A program made the translations under genes and the position numbers. Below the pieces are notes generated by a model, which ran no database searches, was not told the DNA's origin, and worked only from the letters and a program-made list of their open reading frames with translations. Below are positions 20,803-28,085 of a DNA stretch of 28,085 bases, piece after piece (position 1 is the first letter of the stretch; each line of letters opens with the position of its first letter). The stretch covers positions 1 through 28,085 of the forward strand of contig MEDY01000391.1 of assembly GCA_001724265.1 (NCBI GenBank), in the 5' to 3' direction. The DNA is from Rhizaria sp. SCN 62-66. Lineage: Eukaryota > Rhizaria, unplaced.

Positions 20803-23800
20803 TTACTTGGTTGACGCCAGCTTGGCCCTCTTGACAACCTGGCTGACTGTATCACTCTCCGCAGCAACCGCGACACCGCCTGTGCTGATCGCATGTGGCT
20901 TAACTAGCGCGTCGGCGGAACTCGTGACCGTGCGCACCGTGTTTCTACTCACCGTCGCCAGTGGTCCCGAGGGAGTACTCGCCGCGTTGGATGTGTTAAC
21001 AGCGTTGGCAGATGTTGAAGGGAATGCAGCATGCAAGGCGCGGGCAGCCGACGGCTTCACATTGCTGACGATATTTGAGGTCATGTGACTCGGGCTGAAT
21101 GCACCGGACGTCACACTGGCACCGCTCCCAGTGAGATTCGCGTTATTAATCACGCTGTTGGTAGCCTTGCCCGGCGTCAAACCAGGGTTCACACCAAGAT
21201 TCGCGCTCGCGTTGTTGGTGTTGCTGCTGTTGTTCAGAGCGTTGGATTGTGACAATGTAGGAAACGGTGAGGGGAATGGAAACGCTGACCTCAACGCAGA
21301 GCCTGGCATTACGCTCAATCCTGCATTGTTCGCCGCCGCGGCCGCCGCCGCAGCAGCAACAGAGATCAGGTTGTTACTATGAACCGAGGGCGGGGCCGTT
21401 CGGCTGTGTAAGTGTGTCGCGGGCGTGTGACGCACAAGCGGGGTGCGGACACCGAGCGCGCCACTTACATTCACGCCAGAAGTACTTACATTCGCGACAG
21501 TCGGAGCAGCACTATTGGCGTTGTTGTTATTGTTGTTATTGGGGAGAGTCAGCCACGAGCGGCCTGCCCCGAGGGGCGAAGTTAAGCCGCTAGCAGTTGC
21601 TAGGCCGCCGCGCGCGGAAGCTAAGCCGCCCGGAGACAGTGGAGTCGCAACACTGGTGGCATTAGCATTGTTCATATTCATCGGTGCAATGCTGTTGTTG
21701 TTGCTGTTTGCAGTGTTCATCGCAACGCCAGCACCCGCGCCGGCGCCTGCGCCTGCGCCAGTGCCAGGAACAGCCTTGGGCCTGATAGCGCGCAGGGCAG
21801 CCGCAGCGGCGACGGCCGCAGCCGCAGCGCCGGCAGCGACGCTTGCGCTGGTGCCAGAGACAACGGTGTTAGGGGCTGGAGCAGGGGATAAGAGCCCGCT
21901 GTTGCCACCACTCGCTGTGGCAGTCGCATTCGCGCCTCCGGGAGGAGTGTTGCTGCTGTTGAGATTGCTGTTGTTGTTGTTGGTGTCGCTGCTGGTGCTG
22001 CTGCCACTGCTGTTGTTGCTGTTGTTGGTGTTGCTCGAAGTCAACGGGTGCGCGCGCAAACCGAGCCCGAGAGCGCCGACCCCGACACTAGCGCTGCTGC
22101 TGTTGCCGCCGCCATTGCTGCTCGTCTGGCTATTGCTATGACTGTGGCTGGGCGGCATCGGACTGCTACTGGCCGAGTGACCGTGAGCGGCCACAGCCGC
22201 CGCCAACCGCCCGGCACTCGCGGGACCCATGCTATTAACTCCAGCGCCAGCGCCGCTGTTGGCGTTGTTGCTGCTGTTGCCGCCGAGGCCCTTGAGCCGG
22301 GCAACGGTCGCGGCGGCGGCGGCAGCGGCGCTGGCGGCAGCGTTGGCCGCTGCGCTGCCGGCCGTGCTCGTGCTGCCGCTGTGGTTGTTGCTGCTGTTGT
22401 TGCTGCTGCTGTTGTTCACGGCGGAACCAGCGCTATTGGCGCCACCTGTGCGGCTATTGACGCCCAGAGCCCCATTGTTGTTGTTGCTGTTCGCAGTGTT
22501 GGTGTTCATTATCGTCATGGATACAGGCATTGACGCGCTGTTCGCACGACGATGGTGACCATGACCGTGACCATGAGCGGCGGCGGCGGCGGCTGCTAGG
22601 TGGCTGTTATTGCTACTAGTGTTCGCGTTTAGACCGCCAAGGGTACTTAGACCGCCCGCAGTGGCGGCTAAGTAGGCCGCCGCGGCCGCGCTGTCTAACG
22701 CAGTGAACGCCGGCGTTGTCGCCACCGAGCCCGGAGCGCTGACACCGGCACTGACACTCACGCTCGTGCTGTGCGGATTGCTAGTGCTTGTGTTGGTGTG
22801 AAGCCCATTGTTAGTGAGGGCGGCGTAGGTGGCGGCGTTCATGGGCAGGAACGAGCCGTGATGCATATGTTGATGCGGATGCGGATGCTGATGCGGAGTG
22901 TGGGCAGCGACTGAGTGACCGTGGGCAGCAGAGGCGCTGGTGCTGTTGCTGTTGTTGTTGTTGCTCATGGTTGCGAGACTGTGTAAGTGTAGGTGCGACT
23001 GCAAATGCGACGGCAGCTGCAACGGGTGGCCGTGAGCACCCGCATTGTAGTTGCCCAAGTGACCGTGGGCAGCAGCAGCGGCCGCGGCGGCGGCGTAATG
23101 GCCAGCCGCCGCAGTGCTGTAGTGGCTATGATGCAGCGGGCTAGAGCTCGGACTCAGCAGATTACTACTCAGGGCAGCAATATTGCTACTATTGGTCGAG
23201 CTTGAGTTCGCGTTCGTGTTATTATTATTGTTGTTGTTGCTGCTGACTGCAGAGGTGAGGGCCGCGCGTGCCGCAACGGCAGACACGCGTGCACGCCTCG
23301 GCCGGTTCGCGGGGCCCGACGTGAATCCGCCCCCGGCCGCCGCGTCGCCACTCTCGCCCGCGCCGTCACCGGCCGCACTGCGCAAATGACTGTGAGCACC
23401 GGAGGCCGCCGCGGCAGAAGCAGCGTTGTTGCTGTTGACGTCGACGCTGGCGCGGCGCGAGCGGGCACTCACACCAACACCGCCAGAGGTACTTACATTC
23501 GGGGTCGCGGCCGCAGCATTCGTTGCACTGGCACTGGAGCTAGAGCTGCTCACTGCTGCAGTAGCAACAACACTGTTGTGGTTGCTGCTGCTGTTGTTGT
23601 TCGCGTTTACAGCAGCAGCAGCGTTGCTTTTGCCGCCGCCCTTGCCACGACCACATTTGCCGTTTTTGCAGAAAACACAGCGACATGCGTCTGAACACTC
23701 GACGCCAGCGTCGTAGCACTCGCAATACTTCTTGATACAACCCGTTTTCTTGCAGTGGCAGCCCTTAGGGTGCTTCACCGCAGTCGCCGCTGGGGTGCCT

Positions 23801-25099
23801 GTAGTACTCGCGGTGGTGCCAGAGGTACCTGTGGTGCTCACAGTCACGCCGTTCGCGTCAACAGCACTCGCGCTGGAGCTCGAGCTCAAGTCGGTCGCCG
23901 CAGAAGCAGAAACAGAAGCAGAGGAAGAGGCGCTGTCTGTGGTAGTGGAGCCGTTGTTCGCAGCGGCGTTAGCAGGAGCAAGGGCGGGGCCAACGAGCTC
24001 GCCGGCACTAACACTGGCGGTACTTACATTGGCGCTGTTGCCAGTCTCGCCATCGGCCATGGCAGATGTCGTGGGAACGTCGGTGGAGCCGAAGCCGTTG
24101 CGGAAAAAGGCCTCAGGATCACGCAGTAAAGCCTTTTCAACAGCGGCCAGACTAAAGGGGTAAAAAGTTACAAAACAGGAGATATAGAGCACAAGATGAG
24201 ACCAAACGAGTCTAAAAATGAATCAACAAACAAAACACGGCAACTACTATTTAGGTTCAACATATTGAGTGAAGTGAGTGTTATATGCGGCCTATAGAGA
24301 GAGAGTTAACGCACCGAGCAGAGGAGTCTGCGTGCGTGTTCTTGCACCCAGTGCAGGCGCAATCATCACCACAAACGCCATTACGGGCGAAACACTCGCA
24401 GTACAGTTTCAAGCACTGGGACTTGCGGCAGCGGCAGCCGCGGTGGACGGTGACCGTGGCCGCGGCGGCGACAACGGCGGCGGCGGCAGCGGCGGCGATG
24501 GCGGCCGCATCAGGCTCAGCAGCCGCAGCCACAGCCGCATCGTTGTCGTCGTTGTTATTATCATCAGTAATGCTCGCGTTGCCGGAGCTATGACTGTGGC
24601 TATTGCAGCCGCTGTCCTTGCTGTCATCGTCGTGATCGTGGTTATGAGAGTGACTATGAGCAGGAGCAGCAGTAGCGGCATCAGCAGCAGTCGCAACAGA
24701 GTGACTGTGAGCGTGAGTCGACTCACGGTCACTGCTCTTGACAACGCTGCCGCTGCTGCCGGTACTGTTTGCGGTAAGCAAGGCCGATGCAACGGGGGTA
24801 ACCGGGGTGGCCTCGCCTTCAGCGGCCGCGGCCGCGGTCGCAGCAGCGGCCTCCGTCTCGGTCGCGGTCGCCGTCGCAGGCACAGCTCGAGCACTTGAGG
24901 CAGAGTCACTGGAGGCAGAAGAAGGCTCTGCCTGGGAGTCAACACGAAGTGCGACTGCAACAGGAGCGGGGGCCACGGTAGCCATAACAGTGGCAAGGCC
25001 AGTGGCAGTGGGCGCGGCGGCGGCGGCCTCAGGCCCAGAGCTGGGGAGAGTCGCCGGTGGAGCCTCCGTGGAGAGGGCAGCAGGAGCAGACGCACTCAT
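20803..25099 (-). CDS. Tesmin/TSO1-like CXC (CRC) DNA-binding protein, LIN54-like (two exons)
   Basis: Exons 25099-24315 and 24151-20803 (163-nt intron, donor GTGCGT, acceptor TTTAG) give 1377 residues. Two CXC domains are complete: Cys222 to Cys252 with CLKLYCECF, and Cys393 to Cys423 with CIKKYCECY. Each has nine Cys in the order CXCX4CX4CXCX6CX3CXCX2C and the Tyr that in LIN54 contacts DNA. The linker motif [18 protein letters not shown] directly follows the intron, matching the RNPxAFxPK linker of the family. Family members are nuclear and bind CHR-type TTYGAA promoter sites; LIN54 does this in MuvB/DREAM complexes. The distance between the two domains is about 140 residues, far longer than usual. 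About 950 residues after the second domain are Ala/Asn/Ser/Gly-rich with His-Gly repeats and no known domain. A basic RRASVD (PKA-type site) occurs shortly after CXC2. Identity as a CXC protein is certain; MuvB membership is inference. Confidence 0.93.
24152..24314 (-). other. Intron of the CXC gene
   Basis: Donor GTGCGT at 24314 and acceptor CCCCTTTAG ending at 24152. Splicing joins the first CXC domain (ending HADSSAR) to the conserved linker [15 protein letters not shown]. Without it, the first exon would end nine codons into the intron. Confidence 0.92.
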
Positions 25100-26427
25100 G
25101 CTAAATCAGCCACAGCGCGGCGAGACGAGCGCTGATAGACGCGAAAAAGCGCGAGAGGGTGCTGAAGAAGCAGAGGCGGGCGGCGGCAAGACGGTGCAAC
25201 GCGGCGCGGCTGCGGCGGGGCAGGAGAGTGAACGGGAGCTGGAGTTGGAGCGAGCGCAGCGGGAGGGCTGGGTCGCGTGTAAGAGGGGGCTAGAAGGAGA
25301 AAATACAGCACGAAGATGACGCAGGAAGAACGCGAAATTTGAAGGAGGAGGATAAAAACGCACGGGAAAAACGGGAAAAAGCGCGTAAAGACAAGAAGAA
25401 GGACCGGGAAGGACTGGTGAGGCGAGGTCTCGAGGTCTGGGTTCATATCAAGCCGGGGGGTGGCGGAAATAAAAGTGTGAAAATGAAGGCTTAAACGTTT
25501 TTGCTAATCTCTGCAAGCGCAACGCCACGGTAGCCTATGTCATAATAAGGTGGGAATTTCAAGCGAAGCACTGGGCGTGCTGGAATAACGGCACACGGAG
25601 CGCTGGGAGGCGGCCGATGCTTGTCACTTCGTCGCGGGGTCTAAGGCTTCGCCGTCTTGGCTTGGTAAGGGGGCACCCTACAAGACAAGGCGGTTGAAGC
25701 CCTAAACAAAACCAGACGCGTGCAAAAAATGAATATGATAATCTACACTCAGTGTCGTACAACATATCCAAAATCGGGACCCAACGAAGGCGATTTCGGG
25801 CCGTGCAGCTTTGTGAGCGAGAGGCGACTAGACTTGAAATCGCGAGCGCTGGGCCGTCGAAAAAAATCGGCAAGACCGTGATTTTGCAGTCCTCTGCACG
25901 GGATGAGATGAAATTAAAATTATGGTGTAATTTCGCCCGCAGGTGCAGACAGAGGTGATCTTGTTATTTATTGCTAAACAGCGCACTATTACGCGCGAAA
26001 CTCCCGCTCCGCAATACCCTCAAATCATATCAGATTTCGCTCTCTTCCAGACGCAGCGAGGCGGCAAGCGAGCGGGGCGAGCAACGGGAGGCCAGCACAC
26101 AGAAGAGGCCTGCTTTGGAGCAACGAAAGTGTGCATAGTGAGCGACGGGTGAGCAATAAAGCAATAAAAACAGTAGTACAAGATAGAAAGGAGTTGTTAT
26201 CACAAGTTGAGTTGTATTATAGAATCAAGGCTTGTGCCTATTAGTCTCAAACCTGGGTTTGGCGAGCTGCAACATCGTTTGCTTCGGCAGCAAGGAGACG
26301 CCGCGTCTCACTTAAAAGGGGGGATATTGCGTATCAAACAGCACACATCATCATCATCAACATCACCATCAAGCGCGTTCCCCAGTTCCATCATCAAACA
26401 TAGTTTCCGTTTTGTTCGACAAGGAGC
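25100..26427 (-). other. Intergenic region, promoter and leader of the CXC gene
   Basis: About 1.3 kb between the start of the CXC gene and the 3' end of the secreted-protein gene, both on the minus strand. The part next to the CXC gene (25100-25440) is pyrimidine-rich on the coding strand, like a leader. A short TCA/ATC repeat lies near 26345-26375 in the probable 3' UTR of the next gene. An ORF at 25873-25559 (-) has no recognisable domain. No tRNA was seen. Confidence 0.5.
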
Positions 26428-27117
26428 TTAGAAGAACTTCTTGGCCTCCTCCTTCTTGGCGGGGGCAGCAGCCTTCTTCGCAGGAGCAGCAGCCTTCTTG
26501 GCACCGCCCTTCTTCTGGCCGGGCTTCTTCATGGCCCACGCAAGGGTCTTCTTCATCTTGGCGTAGGCGTTGAGGAGCTTGGCACCACGGGTGAGCTTCT
26601 TGCGCTCGGTCTTGGCGGCACTGGGGCGCTTCTCGAACGAGAGGTCGTAGGCCATCGAGATGATCTTGTCGTCGACGTCATTGACAATGGGGGGCAGCAC
26701 AGCCGCGGGGGGCTCGACGCGGAAGAACTTCAGCTGGCGGTTCGCGTTCTTGAGCTCAGTGCCGGAGAGGATGTGGTCGTCGAAGATGAGCGCGGGGCGG
26801 ATGGCGCCGCCGGTGTACTGCGAGCTCTTGGCGTTGGTGGGCTTGAAGTCGGCCACAACGGGGGGAACGGTGGCGTTGGACAGCACGGGGGCGCCCTCAA
26901 GCTCGAACTCGGCATCAGCCTCGGCGTCAACCTCGGCCTCGACGTCGACCTCGGTCTCCATCTCGGCGTCAGCCTCAGCCTCGAGCTCGGCGAGCATCGA
27001 CGCCTCAGAGTCAACCTCAACGAGGGAGACCAGGGGGTCAGCATCGGCGTACGTGGCAAGCACGGCCGACACACACACCAGCAAAGCGACAAAGATAAAC
27101 ACCAGACGGGAGTTCAT
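26428..27117 (-). CDS. Probable secreted protein with acidic and Lys/Ala-rich halves
   Basis: An intronless ORF of 229 residues. The ATG at 27117 is chosen over a GTG two codons upstream. Residues 1-22 (MNSRLVFIFVALLVCVSAVLA) look like a cleavable signal peptide with an Ala-x-Ala-like end. Residues about 33-75 are a regular Glu/Asp-Ala/Val repeat with strong negative charge. A middle part (about 80-155, with SQYTGGAIRPALIFDDHILSG) looks folded but matches no family I know. Residues about 160-229 are basic and end in AAAPAKK repeats and KKFF, similar in composition to a histone H1 tail, though the N-terminal signal argues against a histone. Codons are almost all C- or G-ending, as in the neighbouring ribosomal protein gene, which suggests high expression. 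Function is unknown; an acidic propiece balancing a cationic tail is one possible reading. Confidence 0.75.
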   Translation of the reverse strand: MNSRLVFIFVALLVCVSAVLATYADADPLVSLVEVDSEASMLAELEAEADAEMETEVDVEAEVDAEADAEFELEGAPVLSNATVPPVVADFKPTNAKSSQYTGGAIRPALIFDDHILSGTELKNANRQLKFFRVEPPAAVLPPIVNDVDDKIISMAYDLSFEKRPSAAKTERKKLTRGAKLLNAYAKMKKTLAWAMKKPGQKKGGAKKAAAPAKKAAAPAKKEEAKKFF

Positions 27118-27827
27118 CGTCACTCTCTACGTACAAAGCGAACAAACGACACGGGAAGGTACAAAGTGAGACGAAAGCAAAAAGCAGGGGCAGTCACAGT
27201 CCTCCAGGACCTAAAGAGGCCCTTCGAAGCAGGTGAAACAGGGGCAAAGCGACCAGAGGGCGTCTTTGGAAATACCCACGAAATAATTCGGGACATGAAC
27301 TATCATAACAATTAACTACAAAGCGATAACACCACGCCAACATCCACTCAACACCATTTCAGATCGCCCCAGAAGGAGGGTCGTCTAAGGGTTGGTGCTG
27401 CCCTTACAGGGTGACCGTGAGCAGGGGACAACTTTCGACCAATGACCGAAACCAATGACCAACATCGATATAAATGCCTCCATACGAATGTTTTTACTTC
27501 ATGCGGAAGTTTTGGTTGTATATGAAGATTATACGCATTAGAGCTGATCAACGCAATTTATTATTTTTAGCAACGGAGGTTGTTCGGATCATCTATCAGT
27601 CTGCTTTAGAGAGCGAACCAAGATGTTGATTCGCTTTGCGATACATTAAACACTCACGATGACAAGGGTGGCAATGCGATATGGGGTTAAATATAGGATA
27701 TTACATAGTTCAAGACGTATGAAGCATTCCAAAGTAAGTAGTAGAGGAGCATTGCAGAGCATATGAAAGGGTGTTTGTGTAGAATGCCGAGACTTTATAA
27801 GTTTACCCAAGAAAATGAACAATCAAC
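27118..27827 (-). other. Intergenic region
   Basis: About 0.7 kb between the start of the secreted-protein gene and the 3' end of the RPL12 gene, both on the minus strand. It should contain the promoter and leader of the former and the 3' UTR of the latter. Nothing else was recognised. Confidence 0.5.
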
Positions 27828-28085
27828 TTAGATGGTGATCTCGCCAGCCTTGATAGCCTTCTGGACCTCACGGGGAGTCTTGCCGTCGATGGTGCAGCCG
27901 ATGGAGACGGCGGTGCCGAGGACGGAGAGGACAGTGCCGACCATCTCCTTAGCGAGGGAGCGGGGGCGGATCTCCTTGGCAATGGACAGAACGTCGTTCA
28001 TGGAGATGTTGCCGTTGTGGAGGATGTTCTTCTCCTTCTTGCGGTCACGCTCGGGCTCCTTCAGGGCACGGATGATGAGGGCGGC
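27828..28085 (-). CDS. RPL12: Large-subunit ribosomal protein uL11 (RPL12), C-terminal part
   Basis: Eighty-five codons plus a TAA stop at 27830-27828; the gene continues beyond the right edge of the window. The peptide contains [39 protein letters not shown] and [20 protein letters not shown], which match the C-terminal domain of eukaryotic uL11 (human RPL12 has ALKEPPRDRKKQKNI and VGCNVDGRHPHDI). uL11 forms the base of the ribosomal stalk with 28S rRNA and takes part in translation-factor binding. The C-terminus (KAGEITI) differs from the animal one. Codon use is strongly biased to C- and G-ending codons, as expected of a highly expressed gene. Confidence 0.95.
   Translation of the reverse strand, partial: AALIIRALKEPERDRKKEKNILHNGNISMNDVLSIAKEIRPRSLAKEMVGTVLSVLGTAVSIGCTIDGKTPREVQKAIKAGEITI

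Noticed and set aside
25559-25873. Minus-strand ORF of 104 codons
   Set aside because: Intergenic position, no domain, and no biased codon use like the neighbouring genes.
27411-27422. GTGACCGTGAGC in intergenic DNA, identical to the AHGH-coding word in the CXC gene
   Set aside because: A single 12-base match is too short to claim a functional or mobile element.

Overview
This window comes from the nuclear genome of an intron-bearing microbial eukaryote, probably a free-living or host-associated protist; I cannot place it more precisely. The evidence is twelve reconstructable spliceosomal introns (116 to 242 nt, GT..AG, frame-restoring), a eukaryotic ribosomal protein, a Paf1-complex subunit, a DHHC S-acyltransferase, a tesmin/TSO1-type CXC protein and an AGC-family kinase. 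Exons are GC-rich. Intergenic DNA and introns are AT-rich. Many proteins carry long Ala, Asn, Gln or Ser runs.

Layout, left to right. (1) 37-2767, +: two-exon gene for a coiled-coil protein with a P-loop NTPase module that resembles the Crinkler/RHS effector-type NTPases. (2) 11819-3280, -: four-exon gene for a protein of about 2664 residues that joins an SLC1-type (dicarboxylate/amino acid:cation symporter) membrane domain to a complete AGC protein kinase through about 800 residues of low-complexity sequence. (3) 13357-14213, +: three-exon gene for a small SPRY protein with a dual-acylation N-terminus. (4) 15032-16978, +: four-exon gene for a DHHC palmitoyltransferase like ZDHHC3/7. (5) 18063-19746, +: three-exon CDC73/parafibromin gene. 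(6) 25099-20803, -: two-exon gene for a protein with two CXC domains (LIN54/TSO1 type). (7) 27117-26428, -: intronless gene for a probable secreted protein with an acidic N-terminal half and a Lys/Ala-rich C-terminus. (8) 28085-27828, -: the 3' part of the ribosomal protein uL11 (RPL12) gene, cut by the window edge.

The most notable item is gene 2, a transporter-like domain physically fused to a Ser/Thr kinase. Several residues that bind substrate and sodium in SLC1 transporters are replaced, so it reads more like a membrane sensor kinase than a working transporter. A second point is the 5' splice site. In 12 reconstructed introns, position +5 is always G and position +4 is C in nine, giving GTACGT-like donors. 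At least six perfect GTAAGT sequences sit unspliced inside exons.

The genes do not form one pathway. Two (CDC73, CXC protein) are nuclear transcription factors. The SPRY and DHHC neighbours could be substrate and enzyme, but that is only an inference. The last two genes show the strong C-ending codon bias expected of highly expressed genes.
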